64,000 bases of DNA from Desemzia sp. RIT 804 (GTDB lineage: Bacteria; Bacillota; Bacilli; Lactobacillales; Carnobacteriaceae), in contig NZ_JAFEMV010000007.1 of NCBI RefSeq assembly GCF_016892605.1, forward strand, positions 23,816-87,815, read 5' to 3'. The notes under the pieces are model-generated. The model was given only the letters and a program-made list of their open reading frames with translations. It made no database searches and was not told where the DNA came from. The translations under genes were made by a program, and so were the position numbers. Below, piece by piece: positions 16,862 to 25,749 of this stretch. Each line of letters begins with the position of its first letter. Position 1 is the first letter of the stretch.

Positions 16862-16935
16862 ACCGGTTTCGTTAACCGATTTTAGAAACCGTTAACATTC
16901 AATACAAGTGTAGACTTTTATTTATTTTTTGTCAA
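16862..16935 (-). promoter_or_regulatory. Promoter of the lacI-kinase operon with GTTAACG operators
   Basis: On the minus strand TTGACA (16930-16935), 17 bp, TACACT (16907-16912). Downstream of the start point are two related sequences, GTTAACGGTTTC and GGTTAACGAAACCG. They form an inverted CGGTTTC...GAAACCG pair and two GTTAAC cores (16862-16896). This position suits LacI-type repression. Confidence 0.7.
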
Positions 16936-16999
16936 CTAGTTTTCTCTATGTTGTGAAGTGAAGTGAAGCGAATAAGTCAACATTCTTTATTCCACCATA

Positions 17000-17044
17000 A
17001 ATAAACAGCAACTAGAAAAAATTTCCTTTTCTTGCTGCTGTTTA
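17000..17044 (-). terminator. Possible terminator of the YczE-like gene
   Basis: AAACAGCAA (about 17004-17012) pairs imperfectly with TTGCTGCTGTTT (about 17030-17042) just after the stop at 17063. The minus-strand tail is only weakly T-rich. Confidence 0.45.
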
Positions 17045-17062
17045 ATATTTGTATTAACTATT

Positions 17063-17734
17063 TTAAATAATTTCTTCAGTTACTCTTGTGAGTTTGATAT
17101 GGTGAATAGGGAAAATACGGTAAATATTTAAATAAATAAAATTCATCATTGGGGCAAAAAGAAGAGCTCCGATAATGGTACCTTCACGTATAAAAAGGGA
17201 TTCACTAAACAATAAAGTTAAGGTTACTGATGCAATGATGAGGATAATATCTGCAGATTGTCTGATTTTTCCGAAACTGGCTTTACTTCTTTTACTAATG
17301 ACCATGCAAAGAGATTCCAATGGGAAACTAACAAAATCTAAAGCCGTACATAATCCCACTCCCAGAGCAGCGATCAGATTTCCTAGAACAAGTAAAGCTA
17401 CATTCATATAGTATTCTTCCAAAATAAGCGAAGGCAAAATTGTATAAAATATGACATTAAATATTTTACCAATCAATAAAGAGAGAGGAATTTGTAGTAA
17501 TTGAAACAACCTGAATTGGCGTTTTTGTATGGCCCACTGTACAAGCACTAATACAACATTCACTAAAATTGACACTGTTCCTATTTTAATACTTGTTAAT
17601 TCGCTTATCCCACCATTAAATGCGTCAAAAGCTGAGACCCCGATAGCTGCTTTAATACATAGACTTCCACCAACACCGACTAATACCGCACCTATTACCA
17701 CACAAATAATATTCATCAGGATTTTCTTTGTCAC
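17063..17734 (-). CDS. YczE/YyaS/YitT family membrane protein
   Basis: About 223 residues with five or six hydrophobic segments (about 8-30, 48-70, 76-100, 105-130, 150-172, 175-205). GVGGSLCIKAAIGVSAFDAF near the start is typical of the YczE group of DUF-class membrane proteins. GTG 17734 with AGGAG 8 bp upstream is chosen over GTG 17743, which overlaps that ribosome binding site. The function of the family is not established. Monocistronic with its own promoter (17767-17795). Confidence 0.75.
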   Translation of the reverse strand: MTKKILMNIICVVIGAVLVGVGGSLCIKAAIGVSAFDAFNGGISELTSIKIGTVSILVNVVLVLVQWAIQKRQFRLFQLLQIPLSLLIGKIFNVIFYTILPSLILEEYYMNVALLVLGNLIAALGVGLCTALDFVSFPLESLCMVISKRSKASFGKIRQSADIILIIASVTLTLLFSESLFIREGTIIGALLFAPMMNFIYLNIYRIFPIHHIKLTRVTEEII

Positions 17735-17766
17735 GAACTCCACTCCTATTTCCTTTATTACAAATC

Positions 17767-17795
17767 ACTATACGTAAAATGAGAGTATAGTGCAA
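17767..17795 (-). promoter_or_regulatory. Promoter of the YczE-like gene
   Basis: Minus strand TTGCAC (17790-17795), 17-bp spacer, TATAGT (17767-17772). It lies about 33 bp before the start codon. Confidence 0.7.
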
Positions 17796-17888
17796 GTAGG
17801 ATTAACGTTTACACTGGTTTTCTAAAAGCCCACTTGCTCAATTAGCGCAATGTTTCTGTGTTCTCCTGTGAAATATACTTTTTTACCT

Positions 17889-17935
17889 CTCAAAAAAAGA
17901 CAGTTGCAAACATTTCTTTTTGCAACTATCTTTAG
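17889..17935 (-). terminator. Intrinsic terminator of the ugp operon
   Basis: AAAGACAGTTGCAAA pairs with TTTGCAACTATCTTT (about 17896-17910 with 17919-17933) and ends in TTTTTTTG on the minus strand, about 28 bp after the ugpQ stop. Confidence 0.87.
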
Positions 17936-17961
17936 GTCATTGAATAGTTCATCTGCTTAGA

Positions 17962-18702
17962 TTACTCAATTTTTTCTAAAATCCTCTTCAGTTTATCGGG
18001 AAAGTTCGTGATAATACTGGTTATACCAGCTTCAACCAGCTGATTCATGTGTTCTTCATTGTTGACTGTCCATGTATTGATTTCCAAATGATTTTCTTGA
18101 AGATTTTTTAGTACCGCATTATTTTGCAACATATAAAATCCTGGGTGAACACATTCTACTCCTAACTCACGAGTGTATTTGCCGAAATCAACGATCCAGT
18201 CAGAAGACAATAATCCGCATTTAAGAGAAGAATTAAGTTCTTTTACTCTTTGTATCGTGTAGTGATTGAAAGAAGAGAAAATGATCTTATCTTCTAAGCC
18301 AAACTTCTCAACTAAGTCAATCACGTTTTTCTCAATACCCGAGTATTCAAAAATATTGGTTTTCAATTCAATATTGGTTACCATTGCTTTATCTTTTACC
18401 CAATCAAGATATTCTTCTAAAGTAGGAATGGTCTCCTTTGCAGAAACTTCATGAAAATGGTGAGCTGCATTAAGTTGGCGTATACCGCTAAGAGTCATAT
18501 CTTTAACATACCCTTTACCGTTTGTTGTACGATCTACTGATGAATCATGAATAATAACTACTTCTCGGTCTTTTGTCAATTGAACATCTAATTCGATGCC
18601 ATCGATTCCTACTTCAAAAGCTTTTTGAAAAGCCAACATTGTATTTTCTGGATATTTCCCGCTAAATCCACGATGGGCAAAATTTAAAGGTTTCTTTTTC
18701 AA
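17962..18702 (-). CDS. ugpQ: Cytosolic glycerophosphodiester phosphodiesterase
   Basis: 246 residues, single GDPD TIM-barrel without a signal peptide. FAHRGFSGKYPENT holds the catalytic HR, ELDVQLTKD the metal-binding Glu and Asp, and IIHDSSVDRTTNG the second catalytic His. It hydrolyses glycerophosphodiesters to glycerol-3-phosphate and an alcohol. The start is TTG 18702 behind GAGGAAAG, with no ATG nearby. Last gene of the ugpAEBC-Q operon, 32 bp after ugpC. This suggests that imported diesters are split inside the cell. Confidence 0.9.
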   Translation of the reverse strand: MKKKPLNFAHRGFSGKYPENTMLAFQKAFEVGIDGIELDVQLTKDREVVIIHDSSVDRTTNGKGYVKDMTLSGIRQLNAAHHFHEVSAKETIPTLEEYLDWVKDKAMVTNIELKTNIFEYSGIEKNVIDLVEKFGLEDKIIFSSFNHYTIQRVKELNSSLKCGLLSSDWIVDFGKYTRELGVECVHPGFYMLQNNAVLKNLQENHLEINTWTVNNEEHMNQLVEAGITSIITNFPDKLKRILEKIE

Positions 18703-18734
18703 CTTTCCTCAACCCCTAACTCAAATTTTTGTTT

Positions 18735-19871
18735 CTAGTATACCATGGTCGTTTCTATAATAGATTCTTTTTGGATGAGTGTTAACTCCGTTTCTGCGTC
18801 GAACAAATACACTTCATTCATATTTAAACTCAAACGAATAGCATCTCCATAACTCACTTGATAATAAGGTTCGATGCGTGCAACTAGTTCCTTTTCAGCA
18901 CCTTCAACTTCAAAAAACACATGAGTATCACTCCCCATTCGCTCGATATTATCGACATAAACGTCTATAGTATTGTTTTTTGAAGCTGTTTCGATTGTAA
19001 ATGTTTCAGGACGAATGCCAAAGTAAATTTCTTTTCCGACAGAATCGCGATTGATTTTCTTTTCTATAGCTTTTCCCAGTAACACTGGTTTTTGTTGAAT
19101 CATTACTGCTAGGCCTTCTTCAGTAGCTACCAATTTTGTTTTCAATATATTCATTTGTGGGCTGCCAATAAATTCTGCTACAAATTTCGTTTTAGGGTAA
19201 TTGTACAAATTTTCTGGAGTATCTACTTGTTCGATTTTACCAGCATTCATCACTACAATACGGTCCCCCATAGTCATAGCTTCTGTCTGATCATGTGTTA
19301 CATATACAAAAGTTGTCCCAAGTTGACGGTGTAATTTAACGATTTCAGATCGCATAGCTACTCTTAATTTAGCGTCTAAATTAGATAATGGTTCATCCAA
19401 CAAGAATACTTTAGGGTTTCGTACAATTGCTCTACCCAATGCGACGCGTTGTCTTTGCCCACCAGATAAAGCAGCAGGTTTCCGCTTTAAATAATCTTCT
19501 AATTGCAAAATCTTTGCTGCTTTCTCTACACGTTGCTTGATGTCATTTTTAGCCATTTTTTGCATCTTTAATGGAAAAGCCATGTTATCAAATATCGTCA
19601 TGTGCGGATACAGAGCATAATTTTGAAAAACCATTGCAATATCACGATCTTTTGATTCCACATAGTTTACGATATCTTCTCCAATATACAATCTGCCGCC
19701 TGAAATTTCTTCTAGTCCAGCAATCATCCTTAAAGTAGTTGATTTACCACACCCAGAAGGACCTACAAAAACTAAAAATTCTTTATCTTTGATTTCCAAA
19801 TCAATTTCTTTTACGGCAACGACGTCTTTATCGTATACTTTTTTTATTTTTTGCAATGATACTGTAGACAT
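18735..19871 (-). CDS. ugpC: ABC transporter ATP-binding protein, UgpC/MsmK type
   Basis: 378 residues from ATG 19871 (GAGGAGG 6 bp upstream). Walker A GPSGCGKST near 36-44, Q-loop FQNYALYPH, signature LSGGQRQRVALGRA, Walker B VFLLDEP, and a switch His in THDQTEAM. A C-terminal OB-fold regulatory domain begins near residue 235 (FIGSPQMNI, YFGIRPE), as in importers of carbohydrates and glycerol-3-phosphate. It energises UgpAE. Such ATPases may also serve other sugar importers in Lactobacillales. Confidence 0.9.
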   Translation of the reverse strand: MSTVSLQKIKKVYDKDVVAVKEIDLEIKDKEFLVFVGPSGCGKSTTLRMIAGLEEISGGRLYIGEDIVNYVESKDRDIAMVFQNYALYPHMTIFDNMAFPLKMQKMAKNDIKQRVEKAAKILQLEDYLKRKPAALSGGQRQRVALGRAIVRNPKVFLLDEPLSNLDAKLRVAMRSEIVKLHRQLGTTFVYVTHDQTEAMTMGDRIVVMNAGKIEQVDTPENLYNYPKTKFVAEFIGSPQMNILKTKLVATEEGLAVMIQQKPVLLGKAIEKKINRDSVGKEIYFGIRPETFTIETASKNNTIDVYVDNIERMGSDTHVFFEVEGAEKELVARIEPYYQVSYGDAIRLSLNMNEVYLFDAETELTLIQKESIIETTMVY

Positions 19872-19895
19872 AGTATTCCTCCTCAAAATAGAGAT

Positions 19896-19927
19896 GGAGC
19901 TTAGACATAAATGATTGTCCTCGCTCC
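19896..19927 (-). promoter_or_regulatory. Intercistronic hairpin between ugpB and ugpC
   Basis: GGAGC and GGACA pair with TGTCT and GCTCC on the minus strand (arms 19896-19907 and about 19916-19927), without a T run. It may stabilise the upstream ugpB mRNA, whose product is usually needed in excess. Confidence 0.5.
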
Positions 19928-19995
19928 AAATTTTTCATTTTCCAGTTTATTTCATACCCACTCTGGAACTCCATCAGATAAAAGCTGAGTGAGTT

Positions 19996-21381
19996 TTAGT
20001 TATTTACAAGATTATAGTTTTCGATAGAAGCGTTGATTTGTTCTGTCATAGCTGCTGCAGTGTCTTCAGGAGAAACGTCATTATTTAACATATTTTCAAT
20101 TTCAGTTTCAATGATCTGACGTGCTTCTGGGAAGACTCCTAATAAAGCCCCTTGATCGTTTGGAGTAGCATCATGTAATTGATCGATTGCTGTTTGGAAT
20201 TGAGGGAATTCAACCATATTTTCTTTAAAAAGGTCTTCTTCATGAGCTGCCGTTGTGATCGGGAAGTACCCTGTCTGCTGATTCCAATAAGCTTGAGATT
20301 CAGGTGAAATCAAAAACTCTACAAATTCCCAAGTAGCTTGCGCTTTTTCTGAATCTTCATTATCGATTGCCCATAGAGAAGCCCCGCCAATAGAAACGCC
20401 GCCTTCATCCTCAGCGGAAATTTTAGGAAGATACGCTGTTCCTACTTCAAATTTTCCGTCAACTTCATTCAATATTGTTTTCAAACTTGCTGTTGATCCA
20501 AATGTTATTGCAGATTGACCAGCCACGAATTCTGGTTGTCCGCCTGTACGCCCCACATTTGGAGCAGCTCCAGATTCATATAAACTTTTCCATTCTGTAA
20601 GCATTTTGGTCATTTCATCGTTTTGATTGAAAGCCACTTCTGTTGCAATATCCTCACGACCGTCACTATTATTTGCATAATCTCCGCCTTGCTTAGCAAT
20701 AAATTGTTCTACAAACCAACCATAGATTTGAAGAGAGATAGCCATATTTGCTCCGCCTTCTGCTTCTAAGGCTTCTTGGAATTCTCCAATTTGGCTCAAT
20801 GTCTCTGGCACATCTTCAATACCGGCTGCTTCAAACATATCTTTATTGTAATAAGTAATTGGCGTTGACGAGTTGAATGGCATAGAGTACAATAGTTCGT
20901 CTACTGTATAGAATGCAGCAATGTTTGGTTCAATTTGAGAAACATCGTACTCATTCGCATCGATCAAATCTTGCATAGGTGTAACTAAACCAGAATCTAA
21001 CATATAACTTGTTCCGATTTCATAAATCTGTACTAAGTCTGCCCCAACGTTTCCTAAAGAAGCACTTTTTAGTTTTGTGATTGTGTCGTCGTATGAACCC
21101 TGATATTCAGCAGTAACGTTGATTCCTAGTTCATTTTGTTCATTGAAACGGGAAACCAATTCATCAACAGCTTCTCCTGCTCCGCCACCCATTCCATGCC
21201 AAAAAGTGATTTCTTGTCCTTCTCCAGTAGCATTTTCATCCACGGTAGAAGCAGCTTCTGAATCCGCGTTAGAACTTTCACTTTCGGTAGCTCCAGTTCC
21301 TGAACAAGCTGCTAAAAATAGTGCTGAAGTTAATGCTAAAGCAGATAAACCTTTGAATTTACGTTTGCTATTCTTTTTCAT
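19996..21381 (-). CDS. ugpB: Lipoprotein substrate-binding protein of the ugp importer
   Basis: 461 residues. A lipoprotein signal (KKNSKRKFKGLSALALTSA) ends at the lipobox LAAC, followed by a Ser/Glu-rich linker. The mature part is a cluster-B binding protein with ITFWHGMGGGAGEAVDELV at the start, as in glycerol-3-phosphate-binding UgpB. It also has YSMPFNSSTPITYYNKDMFEAAG and the GGASLWAIDN region. It binds glycerol-3-phosphate or glycerophosphodiesters at the cell surface (inferred from operon partners). GGGAG is 8-9 bp before ATG 21381. Confidence 0.88.
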   Translation of the reverse strand: MKKNSKRKFKGLSALALTSALFLAACSGTGATESESSNADSEAASTVDENATGEGQEITFWHGMGGGAGEAVDELVSRFNEQNELGINVTAEYQGSYDDTITKLKSASLGNVGADLVQIYEIGTSYMLDSGLVTPMQDLIDANEYDVSQIEPNIAAFYTVDELLYSMPFNSSTPITYYNKDMFEAAGIEDVPETLSQIGEFQEALEAEGGANMAISLQIYGWFVEQFIAKQGGDYANNSDGREDIATEVAFNQNDEMTKMLTEWKSLYESGAAPNVGRTGGQPEFVAGQSAITFGSTASLKTILNEVDGKFEVGTAYLPKISAEDEGGVSIGGASLWAIDNEDSEKAQATWEFVEFLISPESQAYWNQQTGYFPITTAAHEEDLFKENMVEFPQFQTAIDQLHDATPNDQGALLGVFPEARQIIETEIENMLNNDVSPEDTAAAMTEQINASIENYNLVNN

Positions 21382-21430
21382 GATACTCTCCCTTTTTTAC
21401 GCTCTGATTGAGCCATTTATATTATTTTTT

Positions 21431-22327
21431 CTACCCTTTTACAGAACCTGACATCAACCCTCTGACAAGTGACTTTTGACCAAATACAAATATCAATAAG
21501 GATGGAATTAAGCATATGACTACACCAGCTAACATCAATACGATCGATTGTGAATCAATACTGTTCATCATAGAGACACCGATCTGGACCGTTCGATAGC
21601 TGTCCGATCCAGTTACTAACAGTGGCCACATGTACATGTTCCAAGCATTGATAAATGCGTTTACTGCCACAGCGCCAATGGCCGGCTTAGTTAACGGCAA
21701 TAATATTTGAAATAAGAAACGAATATTGCTTGCTCCGTCTATTTTTGCTGATTCATACAATGACATAGGAAAATTTTTATAAAATTGTCTAAACAAGAAA
21801 ATCGTTGTAGCAGAAGTTAGATAAGGAACGATTAGAACTTTGTAACTGTCCAACCATCCCCATCTGCTCACTTGCAAATAGTTGGAAATGATCGTAGCTT
21901 CTCCGGGGACCATCATTGTTGCCATAACCAAAGAAAATAAAATCTCTTTTCCTTTGTATTGTGTAAAATGGAACGAAAAAGCGGCAAATGCTCCCGTTAC
22001 CAACTGACCTAACGTGATCAAACCAGCTACAATAAAAGAGTTCCATATGTACTGTCCTAAAGGAGCTGCTTTAAAAGCATCTGTATAATTTGAGAACTGA
22101 AGGATTTCTGGAAACAAATCAAGTTCTGAAGAATAAATTTCTCCTGGAGTTTTCAATGACATGAACAAGGCATAAAGCAAAGGAAATAACACCACCAATA
22201 CAACTGCTAAATTAACTGCTAATAAAGCCGCTTTTTTCCCATTCTTTTTCAATTTATAACGTCGATTGAATTTGACGGCTTCCTCTTGAAAAGCCAGCTC
22301 CTCTGTAGTCTGAATGTTTAATGCCAT
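21431..22327 (-). CDS. ugpE: Ugp ABC transporter permease
   Basis: 298 residues with six transmembrane segments after a hydrophilic N-terminus of about 30 residues. The permease coupling loop ESAKIDGASNIRFLFQILLPLTKPA matches the EAA motif of MalG/UgpE-type proteins. Its ATG overlaps the stop of ugpA by one base (TAATG), indicating coupled translation. It forms the channel with UgpA. Confidence 0.9.
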   Translation of the reverse strand: MALNIQTTEELAFQEEAVKFNRRYKLKKNGKKAALLAVNLAVVLVVLFPLLYALFMSLKTPGEIYSSELDLFPEILQFSNYTDAFKAAPLGQYIWNSFIVAGLITLGQLVTGAFAAFSFHFTQYKGKEILFSLVMATMMVPGEATIISNYLQVSRWGWLDSYKVLIVPYLTSATTIFLFRQFYKNFPMSLYESAKIDGASNIRFLFQILLPLTKPAIGAVAVNAFINAWNMYMWPLLVTGSDSYRTVQIGVSMMNSIDSQSIVLMLAGVVICLIPSLLIFVFGQKSLVRGLMSGSVKG

Positions 22328-23205
22328 TACTTCTCCCTCTTTCCTTGAAATTTAAACATAAAGACTGTTAAGATTCCGATGATAACAAATAAAATAACGG
22401 ATTCTGCAGAAGCCAATCCAAAACGAAAATTCTCAAATGCATTCCGATAAATATCATATACGATCACATTGGTTGATTCGCCCGGACCACCTTTAGTCAA
22501 AATCTTGATTTGGCCAAAAGATTGGAACGCATTGATAATATTGACAACGACTACAAAGAAAATTATAGCCTTTAGACTCGGCATCGTGATATATTTGAAT
22601 TTGTTCCACCCATCTGCTCCATCAACAGAAGCACTTTCGTATAACGATTGATCGATATTCGATAATCCAGCACTGAAATACAAAAAATTGATTCCGCTGT
22701 TTAACCATCCTGTTAAAAATGCAACACTTAGCAATGCCCATTTTGGATCAGCTAACCATGCTACATCTGTTCCAAGAAGCTGATTCAATATACCGATGTT
22801 TTGATTCAACATGATGTTAAAGACTAGCGCTATCCCACTAGATGCAATAGCCATTGGCATCGCGTATATAGTAGAGAACCATCTCAGCCCGGGAAACTTC
22901 GAGTTACAAAGCATGGCTGTTGCAAAACCGAATGTTATTCCGAACAAGAGAACCAGTACGACATATTGACCTGTCACCCATAAACTGTTTTGGAATGATG
23001 AAGAAGTAAATAAATCCATGTAATTTTTGAATCCAACAAAAACAGCTTCCAGACCTCGATTATCAGTTAAAAATAAGCTGCGGTAGATCGTTCGTATAAA
23101 TGGCCAAAAAGTAAATAAGCCAAATACTAAAAAAGCTGGAATCAAATACATGTAAGACTCAATAGTAAATTTGTTTTTCTTTATTCTAGGTGTATTGCTT
23201 GCCAT
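22327..23205 (-). CDS. ugpA: Ugp ABC transporter permease
   Basis: 292 residues, six membrane segments, MalF/UgpA type. The EAA loop reads ESASVDGADGWNKFKYITMPSLKAI near 195-219. TFWPFIRTIYRSLFLTDNRG near the start is typical of these permeases. AAAGGAG is 7 bp before ATG 23205. First gene of the operon; no strong -35/-10 pair is visible upstream, so activation by a regulator is possible. Confidence 0.9.
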   Translation of the reverse strand: MASNTPRIKKNKFTIESYMYLIPAFLVFGLFTFWPFIRTIYRSLFLTDNRGLEAVFVGFKNYMDLFTSSSFQNSLWVTGQYVVLVLLFGITFGFATAMLCNSKFPGLRWFSTIYAMPMAIASSGIALVFNIMLNQNIGILNQLLGTDVAWLADPKWALLSVAFLTGWLNSGINFLYFSAGLSNIDQSLYESASVDGADGWNKFKYITMPSLKAIIFFVVVVNIINAFQSFGQIKILTKGGPGESTNVIVYDIYRNAFENFRFGLASAESVILFVIIGILTVFMFKFQGKREK

Positions 23206-23571
23206 CAGTTAACTCCTTTCTTCTAATAAAGAACCATGATTCACTTTTAGTGTATGTAATTTTATATCGCTCCACTCCTTTGATCTTCAGATAAGCTCTT
23301 ACAAGTTCAAAGTCTACCAATCCAATTTTAATTTTCAGTAAGCTCAATATTAATTTTGTCAGTTTTTAGTGAAAATTATTTAGGTATTGTAAACAAAAAG
23401 TTTCTGGATTCATTTGTTAACTTGAATAACGTTCTGATCAGATACGTGCTCTGGACAAAAATTTTACAAACTTTACTGAATATTTCCAATTGCATACAAA
23501 AAAAATACACTGCCCATTAAATAGACGTGTAAAATAGAGAGATAGCTTATGGACTATGGAGGAGTTTATAT
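23206..23571. other. Divergent regulatory region between ugpA and the anchored phosphodiesterase
   Basis: About 365 bp, very AT-rich, no gene. On the plus strand TAAAAT at 23530-23535 may be the -10 for the gene at 23572, with a poor -35. On the minus strand TATAAA near 23258 may serve ugpA, again without a clear -35. Several TTTACA/TTAACA-like hexamers occur, but their spacing does not make a convincing PhoP box. Confidence 0.4.
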
Positions 23572-24441
23572 ATGAAGGAAAAAATTGTTATAGGATTTGT
23601 CCTTATTCTGGGAATAAGTCTTTTTGCAGTGTCGTTAGCCCAATCAAGATCTTCTCGGTCCGTATCGAGTACTGTACCACAAGATTTTTTGATCATTGGT
23701 CATCGAGGAGCTAGTGGTTATGCTCCAGAACATACCATTGAAGCTTATCGTTTAGCTGAGGAAATGGGAGCTGATTATGTGGAGATCGATTTGCAACAAA
23801 CAAAGGATGGCGAACTGGTAGCCATGCATGATGAGACCGTTGATCGAACTACCAACAGTCAAGGACTAGTGAATTCTTATACTTTGGCTGAATTAAAACT
23901 ATTGGATGCTGGAAGTTGGTTCAATGAAAAGTTTCCTGAAAAAGCTGCAGGTAGCTATGAAGGGTTAACTGTTCCAACTCTAAGAGAGGTATTTGAAGAA
24001 TTCGGGGCATCGGTCAACTATTATATAGAAACAAAATCTCCAGACAACTACGACAATATGGAACAAAAATTGATGGATTTATTGAATGAGTTCCACTTAT
24101 TGGAAAACCCATCCAGCGGAAAAGTGATACTTCAGTCATTTAGCCAAGAAAGTCTCGCCATCTTCCATCAAAAAGAGCCCGATATTCCGTTGATCCAATT
24201 GCTTCAATTCGATGGGACAGCTAAGATCACAAATGAAAAAATCGAGCATATTAAAGAATACGCAGTGGGCATTGGTACAAATTACAAGAAAATAACGGAC
24301 TCTTTCGCTCAACAAGTTCGTCAAAGCGGGCTTGAATTACATCCTTATACGGTTAATGATGAAAAAGTTATCTTAGATCTATTTGATATGGGTGCTACAG
24401 GAGTTTTCACAGATTACATTGAAATGGTCCATAAAAAATAA
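23572..24441 (+). CDS. Membrane-anchored glycerophosphodiester phosphodiesterase
   Basis: 289 residues. An N-terminal hydrophobic segment (about 4-23) without a lipobox acts as signal or anchor. The GDPD barrel carries IIGHRGASGYAPEHT, VEIDLQQTKDGELVAMHDETVDRTTN and PTLREVFEEFG. ATG 23572 follows GGAGGAG by 7 bp. It probably works outside the cell on glycerophosphodiesters from lipids or teichoic acid (inferred). It is divergent from ugpAEBC-Q, whose importer could take up the products. A terminator follows directly. Confidence 0.88.
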   Translation: MKEKIVIGFVLILGISLFAVSLAQSRSSRSVSSTVPQDFLIIGHRGASGYAPEHTIEAYRLAEEMGADYVEIDLQQTKDGELVAMHDETVDRTTNSQGLVNSYTLAELKLLDAGSWFNEKFPEKAAGSYEGLTVPTLREVFEEFGASVNYYIETKSPDNYDNMEQKLMDLLNEFHLLENPSSGKVILQSFSQESLAIFHQKEPDIPLIQLLQFDGTAKITNEKIEHIKEYAVGIGTNYKKITDSFAQQVRQSGLELHPYTVNDEKVILDLFDMGATGVFTDYIEMVHKK

Positions 24442-24485
24442 GCAGATGGGACAGCAACATTCTCATCTGCTTAGTATGCTTTTTC
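24439..24485 (+). terminator. Intrinsic terminator of the anchored phosphodiesterase gene
   Basis: TAAGCAGATG pairs with CATCTGCTTA (24439-24448 with 24464-24473). The stem includes the stop codon, and GTATGCTTTTTC follows. Confidence 0.8.
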
Positions 24486-24524
24486 AGCTGCTAAAAATAT
24501 CCTTATAGGGAAGAAACCTTTTAG

Positions 24525-24675
24525 TTTTACGTTCCTTTTTGAGTCTAAAAAATTAAAAAAGGGAACGCAAATTAAAGTTACGTTCCCTTTTTGACATGAA
24601 TTTTCGAAAAAAGGAACGTAACTGATTTTTGCGTCCCTTTTTGGAGTCTGTACTCTACTAAAAGGAACGCAAAAT
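24525..24675. repeat. Cluster of inverted GGAACGC/GCGTTCC motifs
   Basis: Five copies of a motif of the form ACGTTCC(C)TTTTTGAGTCT or its complement alternate over 150 bp. One pair makes a perfect 12-bp stem (24556-24567 with 24581-24592); another is nearly perfect (24607-24618 with about 24631-24642). The same motif recurs at 14296-14329 and near 37368. There is no gene here. Outside the cluster and the two flanking terminators the gap 24442-24935 shows nothing else. Confidence 0.7.
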
Positions 24676-24856
24676 CCGATTAGTCAAAGATACGCTTATT
24701 AAAAAACTGGAACCTATTTATCTCATTATTTAGTTTTTCAGTCACAAATCTACTTACTAATCAATTGCAATACTCATTCAGTGCTCTTTTGATCAATAAA
24801 CCCGTTTATTAGTCTAACGGAGTCCATTTCACATGGAATACCTAAGACAACAAAAC

Positions 24857-24897
24857 CCATTTCTACTATGAGTACTCCTAGTAGGAATGGGTTTTGC
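24857..24897 (-). terminator. Intrinsic terminator of gpmA
   Basis: AAACCCATT and CTACTA pair with TAGTAGGAATGGGTTT across a short loop. The minus strand ends in TTTTGTTG. It lies about 40 bp after the gpmA stop. Confidence 0.82.
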
Positions 24898-24935
24898 TTC
24901 GTGCTTATTAGTTTAGCTGTTTGGGATTATTCAGC

Positions 24936-25622
24936 TTAAAGATAATATTTTTTGATAACCGTTAATTCTTCATCTAATTCATAAACCAGCGGTTGTCCTG
25001 TTGGGATCTCCAACTCCATGATCTCTTCATCAGAGATTTCTTCAATATATTTTGCTAAAGCCCGCAATGAATTTCCATGAGCTGCTACTAAAACCGTTTT
25101 GCCGTCTAAAACAGCTGGCGCAATTTGGTCCTCCCAAAACGGAATGACTCGAGCCAACGTTGTTTTTAAGTTTTCTCCCATAGGAACAACTCGTTTTTGT
25201 AAATTAGCGTACCGACGATCATTTAAAGCAGAATTAGGATCGTCAGGTTTTAAGAGAGGCGGCAACGTATCATATGAGCGACGCCAAAGTTGAACTTGCT
25301 CAATACCGTATTTTTCAGCAGTTGCTGCTTTATTAAGCCCCTGCAATGCTCCATAATGACGTTCGTTTAAGCGCCATGTTTTGATTTCTGGTACCCATAA
25401 CTGTTCAGAATCTTCTAAAACGATATGGCAGGTTTTGATTGCTCGTTTCAGAACAGATGTAAAAGCCAAGTCTAACTCGACCCCTGCCTCTTTTAATTTC
25501 TGTCCTGCTTCATGAGCTTCTCTTAGACCCAACTCGCTTAGATCCACGTCCACCCATCCAGTAAATTGATTGATTGCATTCCATTCACTTTGTCCATGGC
25601 GTATAAAAACAATTCTCCTCAT
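24936..25622 (-). CDS. gpmA: 2,3-bisphosphoglycerate-dependent phosphoglycerate mutase
   Basis: 228 residues, the usual GpmA length. RHG motif IRHGQSEWN with phospho-His9. The mutase-specific insert is seen in [20 protein letters not shown] and SYDTLPP. The second catalytic His lies in [16 protein letters not shown]. It interconverts 3- and 2-phosphoglycerate in glycolysis. ATG 25622 starts [10 protein letters not shown] and has GGAAGGA 8 bp upstream. The open frame reaches 23 codons further but has no ribosome binding site or family match there. Confidence 0.93.
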   Translation of the reverse strand: MRRIVFIRHGQSEWNAINQFTGWVDVDLSELGLREAHEAGQKLKEAGVELDLAFTSVLKRAIKTCHIVLEDSEQLWVPEIKTWRLNERHYGALQGLNKAATAEKYGIEQVQLWRRSYDTLPPLLKPDDPNSALNDRRYANLQKRVVPMGENLKTTLARVIPFWEDQIAPAVLDGKTVLVAAHGNSLRALAKYIEEISDEEIMELEIPTGQPLVYELDEELTVIKKYYL

Positions 25623-25749
25623 ATTTACATTCCTTCCTCCACTATTTGATCTTTGTTTCCATTTTATACTCCACAGTAAGTGAATGCACATAAAATGTCC
25701 TTTTTAAATAGTTGAAGATTGAATAAAAATCAAGATGTTCCCAACTTTG

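Noticed and set aside
23206..23571. PhoP box in the ugp divergent region
   Set aside because: TTTACA/TTAACA-like hexamers exist, but their spacing does not follow the regular direct-repeat pattern.
25623..25691. N-terminal extension of gpmA
   Set aside because: The frame is open, but the extension has no family similarity, and a ribosome binding site is correctly placed before the internal ATG at 25622.
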